From positions 80,809-104,991 of the forward strand of contig SZWC01009566.1 of assembly GCA_023375785.1 (NCBI GenBank): 24,183 nt of DNA. Direction: 5' to 3'. Below the pieces are notes generated by a model. That model ran no database searches and was not told the origin of the DNA. It was given only the letters and a program-made list of their open reading frames with translations. Of this stretch, positions 1-9,901 are shown piece after piece (position 1 is the first letter of the stretch; the number at the start of each line of letters is the position of its first letter). Position numbers and translations under genes: made by a program. The stretch comes from Penium margaritaceum (Eukaryota; Streptophyta; Zygnematophyceae; Desmidiales; Peniaceae).

Positions 1-189
1 CATAGATATAGATATAGATATAGATATAGATATAGATATAGATATAGATATTGATATTGATGTGAAATAGATATAGATATAAGTATAGATATATATATAT
101 AGATATAGATATAGATATAAACATAGATATAGATACATTTTGAAAGATATAGATATCGATATCGATGTAGATCTAGATATAGATATAAC
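1..189. repeat. GATATA hexanucleotide microsatellite
   Basis: The stretch is an almost pure GATATA array, interrupted near 50-70 and near 134-160 by variants such as GATATT and GATATC. It runs off the left edge, so its full length is unknown. It abuts the linker region of a minus-strand copia fragment, so it either replaced or expanded inside that element. An open frame read through it on the plus strand is Asp/Ile-rich repeat translation and is not treated as a gene. Confidence 0.95.
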
Positions 190-551
190 ACATGGTTCTG
201 GAGCAGGAGGCCAAAGAGAGGAGGCAGAGGGCTTAAAGGGCGCAAGCGGCACAGAGGAGGCAACTGGTCCTGGGACAACAAAAGGTACATTGGAAGTAGA
301 GGGCTTAGAGGTAGATGGCGGTGGCATAGTTGAGGAGGAGGCTTTAGAAACGGCATGTAATACAGAAGAGGGAGATGGGGCGGGGGCAGGATCAAAAGAG
401 GTGGGCAAGGGACGCACCGTAGGGAGAATAGAGGGCTGATAGGGAGAAGTGCCTCTCCCATCCCAAGAGGGCGGAGGGAGAGACCCCACAAAGAAAAAAG
501 GGATGTCGCGCTCAAAAAAATGCTCAAAGAAGAGAGCATCACAAGATTCAA
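190..551 (-). pseudogene. Copia integrase-RT linker remnant (Pro/Ser-rich)
   Basis: In one minus frame this stretch reads as a Pro/Ser/Ala-rich chain with pieces such as PAPAPSPSSV and STMPPPSTSKPSTS. Low-complexity Pro/Ser chains of this kind normally join integrase to reverse transcriptase in plant copia polyproteins, and the position directly downstream of the integrase core fits. The same kind of linker is seen in Copia-1 at about 14050-14380. No catalytic motif is expected or seen. The plus-strand frame over it is Gly/Glu-rich and is taken as the shadow. The assignment rests on composition and position. Confidence 0.55.
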
Positions 552-1232
552 TCACACAACACTCCACCAGATTTCAGAAGTGCCATTCCTTGGAGAACGG
601 GGAGACACAGAGGAAGGTAAAAATTCAACCACAAGGAGATCATTTACCATCCTGGTGGTTTGTAAGAAGCCAAACAAGTACAACGGATCCCTAGATACGG
701 TCAAGGTAAAGATCGCACAATGGCTTGTCCAATGTTCCAAAGGGTTTACATGGTAATGGAAAGGACAATGAGGGACTTGATTCCACACCCAAGTCATGTA
801 AGACATTGCTTCAAAATCAAAGAGAGGATACTGACTGGAGGACGAGAGAGGGGAGCAAACAACGTCTACCAGCATGTCATTCCACCATTTGGAGACACCG
901 TTTTGCTGATGCATGTAGGGAGCAGAGGACTCAAGGCGGATGCCACGAGATGCAAGAAAGCGAGAGGTGGGACCAAATAACTCACCACCCCTGTCACTTC
1001 AGAAGATACGAAAGGGACAAAGACAAGCGCGTTCCGCCTGCGACAACCTCGTTTCAAGAATGTCAGTGATGTCGCTTTTGTGGGAGAGGGCAAAGATCGA
1101 GCAGTACATGGAGATGTCATTAGTCATGCAAAGGACATAACAACTAAGGCTACCAAGGAAGTTGTGAGGCAGGGGACCCATGCCATCGGCATGGATGAGG
1201 TCAAGAGGGTGCGATGTGGTGTTCTTAGCCAT
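552..1232 (-). pseudogene. Copia integrase core, broken (Copia-M)
   Basis: Integrase inserts retrotransposon cDNA into the host genome and uses a D,D-35-E acid triad. On the minus strand the core begins at 1232 with PLDLIHADGMG, giving the first Asp at 1185-1187. After a frame change, SDRGGELFGP gives the second Asp at 993-995. The C-terminal motif reads HQQNGVSKWWN, and the residue where the family has the catalytic Glu is Lys (888-890). SYMTWVWNQVP follows near 770-780 and matches SYMTW in the Copia-1 integrase. The Glu-to-Lys change and the frame break make it inactive. Family assignment is firm; the exact ends are approximate. Confidence 0.8.
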
Positions 1233-1864
1233 TGTGGAGAGTAGTGCATTCTTCCACTAGCAAAGTCTAGGCAAGCAGTGGAGCACAAAGGCGCAAATGT
1301 GGCAGAGTTAAGGTCGACAGCAGGGCAGAGGCACAAGAGACATTGAATGGCGGCAGTGTGAATGTGACCATGTCGAGGATGCAAAAGATCTGCATGTGCA
1401 AGCGATAAGGTGGGAGCGACGTGAACAAGAGCAGAGACAACGGAGGACAAAGGGCAAGACAGCACGAACGAAGTGTAAGAGAAGTCCGTGCACTGGTCGT
1501 CAAGGGCTGTGAAAAAGAGAAGCCTGGCCTTAAGGTCAGGTACGTACAGCACATTAGGAAGGAAGAGATCTCCACCAAGTCCAACAAAATGGACAACACC
1601 AACACCTATAGCAGGCAATAACTGGCCAGAACTAGACTAGACAAAGTGAATGGAGCTCACCAACCCAAGAGAGACAAATGATGAACAACATGAGGTCATG
1701 TGATGGATGGCCCTAGAATCAATGACAAAAAAAACCAGAGGAAACACGAGCGTAGGGGAGAATAAGGTAGACAATGACGGTCCCAAGTAGGGGAACATGT
1801 AACGGTGGACCAAGACGAGAAGGGAATGTGTGAGACTACTAGTCCTCAATCCAAGAGTGGTCAA
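1233..1864 (-). pseudogene. Copia protease and pre-integrase zinc region, broken (Copia-M)
   Basis: The copia protease is a retropepsin that cuts the polyprotein. Its active site is normally DSGA followed by HHMT. Here the minus strand reads VIDSRAIHHMTS with the Asp at 1718-1720, so the Gly of the DSG triplet is Arg and the fold of the catalytic loop is probably lost. After a frame change the segment GVGVVHFVG and LPNVLYVPDLKARLL gives the flap side and the usual end of the domain (about 1500-1618). Further on, LLHPRHGHIH with CSTACLDFASGRMH (about 1230-1390) matches the His/Cys zinc-binding region before the integrase. Frames are not continuous. Confidence 0.75.
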
Positions 1865-1876
1865 GAGGCAAGGCCC

Positions 1877-2680
1877 CTAAACACACCCCGACAAGGCACC
1901 ACAAAGAGCCCCATCCGACTCACAGACAGACACACAAGACTGGCCACTCACACTCTCACCTTCCTGAGATTGAAGCTTAAGGATCTCTGTAAGACGATGC
2001 TCAAGTGCACGCTCCTTGTCACCACGGTCAGCAGAACAGTCAGAGGAGCGAGTATCGACAAAGTAGCCATCATCCGAAGGCCAACAGGGACAAAGTTGTG
2101 GACGATTGAGAGCATAGGCACCAACAAGATTAGTAGAGGTGCCGCGTGCCATACTGGTTTTGTACATGCTGACGTTGTCTAGCAGGCCCTCACGCCCGCC
2201 ATTGATGTGGTACAAATAGCTCGAGCGACGTTCGTAGGTTGGGGAACGAAGGGTAATTTGGCTAGTGAGTAGTACTCCCATGGCAGCTCGCCTTGTGCCC
2301 ATGCACTAAAGCTAGTGTCCCAGGAGGAGAAGGTGAGTTTGGATGTAAACAAAGGAGGTGCACTTTCAAAGTATTTCTCTCTAGCTGGGACAAGCACCCG
2401 AGCAACAGCAACAGCTTAGAGAGTGGGGGGGGGAGGTGAAGTTGGCAGTTATATTGGAAGGTACAGAGGACTTGGCTGTGGCAACCTCCTCTGTTGAAAG
2501 AACAACAACAATGGCGGGCACCGTCCGCAGGCGCTCTATGACTAAGTTTTGCACAGTTTTTGCCCGTTTGTGGTGCACTTCTAGTCCACTATGAAACTCT
2601 TCTTCTACTCTACGATGTGCAGCCTATGCCTCACTGAGAGCAACTTGTAAAGCCTCAATAGATTCTTCTAGCACAGTCAT
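1877..2680 (-). pseudogene. Copia gag-like remnant (Copia-M)
   Basis: A minus-strand ATG at 2680 opens a chain beginning MTVLEESIEALQVALSEA, followed by an in-frame stop near 2624-2626 and continuation to 2381. The part to about 2480 is charged and heptad-like, as in the coiled region at the start of gag in the other two copies. After a frameshift, 2179-2397 reads FSAWAQGELPWEYYSLA, which lines up with VWATPEGVWPYY in Copia-2 gag. From 2302 to 1877 the next frame is compatible with the segment between gag and protease but similarity is weak. Gag forms the particle that packages element RNA. This copy cannot make an intact one. Confidence 0.5.
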
Positions 2681-3359
2681 GGTGCAACAGAGGGAATGAT
2701 CAAGGTGAGCTTTGGAAGAGTAGCCAGAAGAGAGGGAGAGAGGGTACGTTCACCAAGGTAGTGGCATGGATAAAGAGAGAAGAGAAGAGGCACCACCTCA
2801 GCCATCGAAGAGAACAGGACAGCCACCCATGTAGATATGGCCACAGTAAGGTAGAGGACGCCTATGACGGTGGCCCCTGTCACTATTACAACTGTAGGGG
2901 CGACAAGAACACCTTTGGTGACGTGATGTGCAAGTGCGCGAGGCGCACTGGTAGGGTTTAAGATGGCTGTTGCAGTGGAGGCACCAATGGAACCGACTGA
3001 GCTTGCAGTTGCGTCAGCTATATAGCTTGTGGTGGTGGCGACAACATCAGCAACTACCATGATCTACGTGGCGATGTTGGCGGTTGCAGTAGTAATAAGA
3101 GTCACTAATGCTGCTGCGTGTGCATACGCCTCAGCCGCTTTATCCACCGCAGTTTTTGTTGGTGCTCTGCTAGCATGTGCCGTGGCATAGAAGGTGGAGG
3201 TTGCACCAGCTGCGGCATCCAAGATAGCGTCAACCAAGCTGATGGGGTCGGTGTGGATGGGTACAAGAGGGATGGCACCAGGCACCTCACGTGCCACGAA
3301 CAGCTCGGTGGTGTCCCAGCTGTAGAAGTAGGAGTGGGATTGGAGTCAAGTGTAGACAA
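2677..3359 (-). pseudogene. Ala/Thr-rich reading frame upstream of Copia-M gag
   Basis: On the minus strand a frame runs from 3297 to 2677 with only one stop (3064-3066), giving about 200 codons rich in Ala, Thr and Val, for example LDAAAGATSTFYATAHAS. It ends just where the gag-like ATG (2680) begins in the next frame. It may be a degenerate amino-terminal part of the Copia-M gag or part of its leader. It matches no domain I recognise. The plus strand of the same stretch is Cys/Gly-rich, as expected of an antisense frame to Ala codons. Function is unknown. Confidence 0.3.
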
Positions 3360-3384
3360 GGGACTAGGGGTTGAATCGGGTGGT

Positions 3385-3385
3385 N
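3385..3385. other. Single-N assembly gap
   Basis: One unresolved base lies inside otherwise unique sequence. No flanking duplication is seen here, unlike the gaps at 12324 and 14726. True missing length is unknown. Confidence 0.9.
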
Positions 3386-4730
<1,345 letters not shown>

Positions 4731-4835
4731 ACTATGAGTAGTGAGACAAGAGGGAATAGAGATGTGAGTCACCAACAAGACTCCGAAAAGGGCCATGCGC
4801 TCCAGCTTGAGCACCAAAGACGCAACATATGCCTC
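4731..4835. other. Short stretch between microsatellite and LTR-B remnant
   Basis: No motif is visible. It may be the upstream part of the LTR-B long terminal repeat, since no start of that repeat could be defined, but the second LTR-B copy (16967-17122) does not reach this far. Confidence 0.4.
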
Positions 4836-5076
4836 GTTCTCACTCTCGCCATTGTATTCATGTGCTTGACGCACTTGACACTTGTCATCAATGTACACTC
4901 AGTTCTTAAAATAAATGATCCATTTGTCCCAAATCCTCAAATCATTTCTCGACCGGCATCTTATCCTTGTGAACCACCTACATTCCGCTCAGAGACAATT
5001 TTGGTATCAGAGTGCAATGGCTTTGGAGAGGCAAGTGACGCATTAATTACCTGGCGAGAACCTCGGATGAGTCCTC
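4836..5076 (+). mobile_element. LTR-B remnant: LTR end, tRNA primer site, short leader
   Basis: 4836-4981 is clearly similar to 16978-17120. Shared landmarks include TCCATTTGTCC and GTGAACCACCTA in the same order and spacing. Just downstream, TGGTATCAGAG at 5002-5012 matches the primer site complementary to initiator methionine tRNA used by plant retrotransposons. This marks the end of a 5' LTR near 4998 and the orientation as plus. About 64 bases of leader follow before another LTR interrupts at 5077. The start of the LTR and the coding part are not seen, so copia or gypsy membership is undecided. Confidence 0.6.
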
Positions 5077-5710
5077 TTTTGTGATGTGAGTTGTTTTCGT
5101 CTCTTTGTCCAGATTACTTTGACCACTTGGTTGTGTAGATCCCCGATGTGGACCTAGCTCACACCTAAGCACTTAGAGGTCGTGGTTCGAAACACTAGTA
5201 GCTGCTAGACAGTTGTGATGGCATCCAAAGTGCTTGCTTGGATGCTCTGTGGTCTTTCTACAATTGCTAGAGTTTTCTTTGTAGATTGGGTCTTGAGTCC
5301 GATTTACATGTTTTACATTATGTGTCCACTCATCAATGCCGAACACGTACATGTAACCAGTTGTAGTGTCCGGCTTAAGATTTTGCATTTCTAGGCTTAG
5401 ACGGTGTTACATTAAAATACCTATGCGCAGAGTCACGGCCAAAACAGTGCTTTTGGACGGGTATTAGGAAAAATTGACATTGTCGTATCCATCATCCGCA
5501 CTGCACTGTGACACATATGTTTGATGTGTGCTCGTAAGTTGTCATTTTTCTCTACAATGCTAAGATTTTGAAGCTCATAAGACTTTTCGCATCTCCCTAG
5601 CCAAAGTCTTGTTGTTTCTAGCACATGCTTTCTTGCTAGTGAACCAGTTGACTGGATTGTGTTGCAATGACTACAGTATCAAGGCTAGGAACCTTCCTGA
5701 TAGTTTCTCA
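5077..5710 (+). mobile_element. Old copia-type LTR (L0), diverged
   Basis: This 634-bp segment aligns end to end, with many differences, with the LTRs of Copia-1 (645 bp) and Copia-2 (617 and 643 bp). Shared landmarks in order are TGACCACTTGG near 5117, GTAGATCCCCGATGTGGACC near 5137, GTGTCCACT near 5321, and GGCCAAAACAGTG near 5437. It ends in TTTCTCA, and TGATATCGGAGC at 5711-5722 is a mutated primer site (TGGTATCAGAGC in Copia-2). It therefore looks like a 5' LTR. The element body that should follow is not found. It is the most diverged copy in the window, so probably the oldest insertion of the family here. Confidence 0.75.
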
Positions 5711-5880
5711 TGATATCGGAGCGGCAAGCAGCAACAACAAACCAAAAAGGGTGCAAGTCCTAGAAAAGAATGACGAGTCGGGAAACGGCAAAGGATGCAA
5801 GTAGATGGGGAGGCTTCCGTCCAATCAGAAAACTCTGCGCCGACCGATCACCCATTTGAGCTCCTCACATCACCATAGAC
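5711..5880 (+). other. Mutated primer site and leader of L0
   Basis: TGATATCGGAGC (5711-5722) differs at two positions from the Copia-2 primer site. It is followed by a CAGCAACAACAAACC stretch similar in character to the CAG-rich leaders of Copia-1. No coding motif is seen before the N gap at 5881. The downstream sequence belongs to a gypsy element, so the gap or an insertion separates the two. Confidence 0.5.
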
Positions 5881-5881
5881 N
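5881..5881. other. Single-N assembly gap at gypsy start
   Basis: The gap falls exactly where the DSGA active site of the gypsy protease would lie: sequence after it resumes at HNFIS, the residues that follow that motif. Gypsy LTR, leader and gag are therefore missing from this window, either in the gap or by deletion. Confidence 0.85.
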
Positions 5882-6115
5882 TTCACACAATTTCATCAGC
5901 AACGACATGATTCGGGAGATTTGCTTGCAGACCGAGCCGGGAGTGTTCGAAGGGAAAACCTTCCACAGAAGACTGAAGATTCATCGACTTTGCAAACCAC
6001 TCCAGCTGCAAATCAGAGATCTACACGATGTAACAGTGTAGAGGACTGGCCGAATGAGAAACCACAAAGACATCCTTGGCCGAGATTTCATGTACCGGCA
6101 CAATTCATAGGATGA
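5882..6115 (+). pseudogene. Gypsy retropepsin fragment
   Basis: Right after the gap the frame reads SHNFISNDMIREICLQ, the segment following the catalytic DSGAT of gypsy proteases. It continues through KPLQLQIRDLHDVTV to EDWPNEKP, matching the DLxxYDVxxGxDW end of the domain. The catalytic Asp itself is lost in the N gap. A stop and a frame change occur near 6039. The protein would cleave the gag-pol polyprotein. About 257 bases (6116-6372) between this and the RT hold a lysine-rich connector (KKKLKRQKRHEW) without a recognised domain. Confidence 0.7.
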
Positions 6116-6372
6116 ATAGAATAGCAAAGTAGTCTACGTAAGCACTAATGGCAGAAAACACACCTGCCTCTTGTTGAGCGACCTACAACACAGCGGCGGT
6201 TATGAGAACCATCAGAGGTGGAAGTAGCAGAGGAAGCTACAAAAGCCACAAAACACCACGGGATATCTCTGGACATAGCCAAGAAACATGTGAAGCGCAC
6301 AGCCCTAGCGTGGGTAGTTCATGTCGAAGAAGGGGAAGCGAAAAAAAAACTTAAGCGGCAGAAGCGACATGA

Positions 6373-7281
6373 ATGGCCTCGACACCTGAAAAATTTGCTG
6401 TAATACCAAAGGAGTTTGCGGAGCTCATTGAGGAGTTCAAAGGGGTTTTTCCGGATGAATCACCCCAACAGCTAGTACCAGAACGCAACATCGACCATGA
6501 GATAGATCTAAAATCAGGAAAAACACCGACAATGAAGGAGACCTATCAAATGAGCGACCATGAGCTAACCAAACCCGAGAAGCAAAAGGAAGATATGCTC
6601 AAGCAGGGGTTCATTAGACCCTCCACCTTACCCTACACGACACCTGTACGTTTTGTGAAAACGAAAATCAGAGAGAGATGCAGATGTGCTTGGAATACCA
6701 AGCATTAAACGACATCACCATCAATAACCGTTATCCCCTTCCGCAAGCAGATGAACTTTTTTGATCAATGCTGAGTGGCCCAAATCTTCAGCAAAATGAA
6801 CCTACGTGAGGGCTATCATCAGATCCGTGTATCGTATAAGGACGTCACGATTCTAGCATTCCGCACCACACATGAGTACTTCGAGTCATGGCGTTTGGAC
6901 TCACAAACGCCCCCCCCCCAAACACTTATGGCGGCGATGAATAATGTTTTTTGCCTGAACCTCAACAAATTCAGCGTCGTGTACCTTGATGACATCCTGG
7001 TGAACAATCACACCCCGAAGGAGCACAATAGACATCTTGGAATTTTTCTCGAGATAGTACATAGAGAGAAATGTTTCAGAAAACTCTGGAAATGCAACTT
7101 CAGTTGTCGTTTGATGAGTTTTTGGGCCATATCATCGGCGTCGGACAGATCACTATGGGCCCAGAATGAGGTGGAGAGGGTCATTGATTGGCCAACGCCC
7201 ACAAAGTTTCAGAATTTCCTTGTGTTTTTAGGTTTATGCAACTACTACCGTAGATCCATAAAAGACCACGCTCCAATGTGA
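6373..7281 (+). pseudogene. Gypsy reverse transcriptase, broken
   Basis: The enzyme copies element RNA into cDNA. Motifs in order: the approach segment NIDHEIDLKSGKTP (about 6485-6530), GFIRPSTLPYTTPVRFVK (about 6610-6660), a frame change, NRYPLPQADEL (about 6727-6760), FSKMNLREGYHQIRV (6787-6830), YLDD at 6982-6993, and FLGLCNYYRR (about 7225-7256). The first catalytic Asp (SKIDL in the family) is Asn at 6799-6801, while the YLDD pair is kept. A run of ten C at 6910-6919 shifts the frame in the motif that should read FGLTNAP. Several other shifts follow the YLDD. The domain is full length for the family but cannot be active. Confidence 0.85.
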
Positions 7282-7790
7282 GTGCCTCTTTTTGATCTCA
7301 CTTGGAAAACTACCGAGTGGAATTGAGGGCAGAGCAAACAAGACGCATTCAATTCCTTGAGAAATGCCCTAACTTTAGTGCCGGCCTTACAATTGGTGGA
7401 TCCAACTGTGGTCTACATCATGGCTATCGACGCGTCCAATCGTGCCATCGGAGCCATTCTTCTCCAAGACAACAGCGGTGGAGAACAACTGGTCACGTAA
7501 ATGTCGCAAAAACTACGCGGGCCGAAACCTCGTTACGCGTTACACAAGAAAGAGGTGCTTCCAATTGTGCACATGTTCAAGACATGGGAGTGCTATCTAG
7601 AATGCCGATGATGCATTGTCCACACCGACCATTACGCACTGAGTTATCTCGAGATCAAGCCAAATCTAAGCCATTGACAAATTCAATTGATGGAGTTTCT
7701 TGTGTCTAACATTGACTACGACATTGAGTATCAGCCTGGTAAAACAAATTTAACAGATGCTCTCATACGACAACCAGTTTTGAAGGTAGA
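7282..7790 (+). pseudogene. Gypsy RNase H, broken
   Basis: RNase H removes element RNA after copying. A frame with stops carries MAIDASNRAIGAILLQ (catalytic Asp near 7429-7431), then HKKEVLPIVHMFKTWECYL, VHTDHYALSYL, and EYQPGKTNLTDAL near 7726-7760, the usual DYxPGxxNxxADALSR ending. The final ADALSR is TDALIR. In-frame stops interrupt it at about 7326 and 7499 and near 7609 and 7675. It directly continues the RT, as in all gypsy elements. Confidence 0.8.
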
Positions 7791-7929
7791 GATCAGCACG
7801 TTGCTCGTCGAACAAGGCCGTACCTCTGGAGGCTGCTCGCCAAAGGTTATGAGTAGTTTGGTTGGTTTGAAAATACCATGTTTTGGTTTAACGTCGCCTA
7901 CTGGCGACGGCGAGTCACTCGCCAGGCCG

Positions 7930-8960
7930 TCGTTCCTCCAAACAAGGAACTGCAACGAATGCTATTGGATGAACGCCATGACACCAGTCCAGGCAGACAC
8001 TTTGGCAAGTATAAGACACTCTAGAAGGTGGCAAAGTACATGTGGTGGGACAAGGTGCAGACCAATGTGACGACCTTCTTCAAATCGGGCGACACCTGTC
8101 AGAGACAAAAGTCTTGACGCACGCGACCACCTGGTCTAATTCAACAACTAACCGTTCCAACAGAACCATGGACTTTGTGATACGTCAACCTGCCACTCCC
8201 TAGGGTTAAGATGCCATCCTTGTTGTGGTGGAAAGATTTTCTAAATGTCACTTCATTCCGGTGACCACCATCGTGATCGTAGAGGGAACATCGTGGCTAT
8301 TTCTCAATCAAATGGTGCAGCTGCATGAAACTTTACGTACCATCATCAACTACATGGACAGTCATTTCAGTAGCCGTTAGTCAGATTGAGCTATCAACGA
8401 CGTTCCATCCTAAGACTGACGGTCAAACCGAGCACACCAATCAGACGTTTGAACAAATCCAGTGTACTTTACGTGAGCCACATGGTACGGATTAGGCTAA
8501 AAAACTGCTGACCGCCGAACTCGCATACAACCGTGCCAATTCCACAATAACTAGTAAAATACCTCATGAGGCAGGATACAACAAACTTGCAGCCACAGCG
8601 GCTGGATCGGAGAGTCAAAGTAACATCGCCACGGTCAACATTCACCGCATGGACGTCAGAAGCATCTTGGAAGAAACACGACAAACCCTTACAAAGATGC
8701 AAGCAGCTATGAAATGGGAAGCCGACCGACATCGCACAATGATATGTTCAGCACTAGCGATTGTGTCCTCCTTAGCTTTGCAAACATCAAACTCCAAGGA
8801 CAGGAACTCGTGAAGCTCAATCCCTAATGGTTAGGACCATTTGAGATTGAGCGAAATGCAAACCCCCATTGTCACTCGACTTTCCCTATCCGACAGCATT
8901 GCAATCCACACTGTCTTCCACATGAACAAACTCAGGCATTTTTGAGATCTCAGAACGAAC
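7930..8960 (+). pseudogene. Gypsy integrase, broken
   Basis: The zinc region is visible as LLDERHDTS near 7960-7990, WWDKVQTNVTTFFKSGDTC and QRQKS (8042-8117), matching HHCC of gypsy integrases. GLIQQLTVPTEPW (about 8130-8172) precedes the catalytic core. The first catalytic Asp segment is altered (YVNL where the family has MDFI), YMDSHFSS near 8350-8372 corresponds to the second Asp region, and FHPKTDGQTEHTNQTFEQ (8402-8457) includes the region of the catalytic Glu. ELAYNRANSTITSKIPHEAG (about 8517-8576) and the PxWxGPFEI segment near 8820-8850 complete the domain. Stops and shifts are frequent. Confidence 0.8.
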
Positions 8961-9190
8961 TTCCTTGGCAGAAACGCCGCACCTCCACCTCTTCTAGAAG
9001 TAGACGAGGATACAAAGAACGTGATTAAAGATATCCTTAGACATCGATGATGTGGCAAAAAAAACCTCGTATGTGGTCAAGTAGCACATCCATGACGCCA
9101 AGCACAATAGCGGGGAACCCTACAACAACATCGGAGACGTCAATAACTTGATCAACGGCTACTTTTTTCGTCACCGGCCTATGTCTGCTA
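8961..9190 (+). pseudogene. Chromodomain-like integrase tail
   Basis: After PPPLLEVDEDTKNVIKDIL RHR (8980-9047), which fits the opening strand and hinge of chromovirus chromodomains, a shifted frame reads HIHDAKHNSGEPYNNIGDVN near 9088-9147, matching the NTWEPxxNLxN part. Chromodomains direct these elements to particular chromatin. The aromatic Trp before EP is replaced (NSGEP), and the strand between the two halves has stops. Assignment rests on order, spacing and these two motifs, so it is likely but not certain. Confidence 0.55.
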
Positions 9191-9208
9191 GCGTGCCGGC
9201 ACGATGCA

Positions 9209-9244
9209 GGTAAAAGGAGGGAAATGTTACATCCTCGATGTACA
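9209..9244 (+). other. Gypsy polypurine tract and first 20 bases of 3' LTR
   Basis: The purine-rich AGGTAAAAGGAGGGAAA is directly followed by TGTTACATCC at 9225. A polypurine tract abutting TG is the normal junction for plus-strand priming at a 3' LTR. The LTR is interrupted at 9245 by the Copia-1 LTR, so its remaining sequence is not seen. Confidence 0.65.
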
Positions 9245-9889
9245 TATTGTGATTTGCGACATTCCTGTTGACCTGTATAGTTTACTATGACCACTCGACA
9301 ATGTCCATGCGTGTGCAGATCCTTGATGCGGACCCAGGTGGCGTCAGTTCATTGTCTGGTGGTGGAGCACCTACTCGATGCTGACGGATAACCGTCCCAG
9401 AGTCCACGATGCTCTCTGGGACCTTTTGTAGCCTTTTTTGTAGCATGTAGGAGATTATCGGTGGACTAGCTATGGGCGTGATTTGCATTTTTTTGCATTG
9501 TGTGTCCACTGTTTGATTTTGGATGCATGCATGTAACCAGTCCTAGCCTCAGGCTTGAGATTCTAGATGCTTAGGTTCAAACATCGTAGCGTTTTGCCTT
9601 GTCTACGCTCAGTTATGGCCAAAACTATGATTATGGGCCGGTTTTATGACAGAACTTTCACTGCCATGTGCGAGACCCGCAGTGCGCCACGGCGGGTATT
9701 CATGCTATGGACCTCTTATTATTCATTTCTCTCTGCAAATGCTATTGAAGCATTCTGACACTTTGACTTGTGTCTCCTAGCCAGACTCTTGCTCTTGTGT
9801 GTACGACGTGTGACTGTCGTCAGTGTCTGACAAAGCACTGACGCCAAGTCAGCGGCTGTGTTACTAGGAAGCTTTCACACATCTTCTCA
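9245..9889 (+). repeat. Copia-1 5' LTR
   Basis: 645 bp, aligned with the Copia-2 LTRs along its length. It starts TATTGTGATTTG (the first two bases TA where the intact end is TG) and ends CTTCTCA directly before the primer site. Landmarks include GTGACC-like TATGACCACTCG, GATGCGGACCC and GCATGCATGTAACCAG. The LTR should carry the element promoter and polyadenylation signals; I cannot place them with confidence. Confidence 0.85.
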
Positions 9890-9901
9890 TGGTATCAGAT
9901 C
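9890..9901 (+). other. Primer-binding site (initiator Met tRNA type)
   Basis: TGGTATCAGATC follows the LTR end with no gap. Plant copia elements use TGGTATCAGAGC here, complementary to the 3' end of initiator methionine tRNA; one base differs near the end. Confidence 0.85.

Larger units (their letters stand above)
190..2680 (-). mobile_element. Degenerate Ty1/copia fragment, minus strand (Copia-M)
   Basis: Reading the minus strand from 2680 down to 190 gives the copia order: gag-like coiled region, gag core, protease, pre-integrase zinc region, integrase core, then a Pro/Ser-rich linker. RT and RNase H, which would follow, are absent because the element is replaced by a microsatellite near position 190 or continues beyond the left edge. 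No LTR or primer site was found on its upstream side (about 2700-4600). The frame changes several times, so it is a dead copy. Its gag start differs from that of Copia-1 and Copia-2, which suggests a different copia lineage, although the integrases are clearly related. Confidence 0.8.
5882..9244 (+). mobile_element. Ty3/gypsy chromovirus body, 5' part missing
   Basis: Domain order protease, reverse transcriptase, RNase H, integrase (with zinc region), then a chromodomain-like tail is that of Ty3/gypsy chromoviruses and differs from copia, where integrase precedes RT. The element ends with a purine-rich tract (about 9209-9224) and TGTTACATCC at 9225, the start of a 3' LTR, which is cut after 20 bases by the 5' LTR of Copia-1. 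Many frameshifts and stops are present and the RT has lost a catalytic Asp. The 5' LTR and gag are not in the window. Confidence 0.85.

Noticed and set aside
140..439. 99-codon acidic, Gly/Glu-rich open frame on the plus strand
   Set aside because: Its start is microsatellite translation and the rest is antisense to the Pro/Ser linker of Copia-M.
2870..2935. Plus-strand frame with CHYYNCRGDK, resembling the gag zinc knuckle HYYNCGGAHH of Copia-1
   Set aside because: The neighbouring gag and pol signals are on the minus strand, the His/Cys pattern does not complete, and Cys-rich codons arise as antisense of the Ala-rich frame.
5077..9889. L0 and the Copia-1 5' LTR as the two LTRs of one element
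   Set aside because: They are much more diverged from each other than Copia-1 is from Copia-2, each is followed by a primer site, and the gypsy body has its own LTR start.
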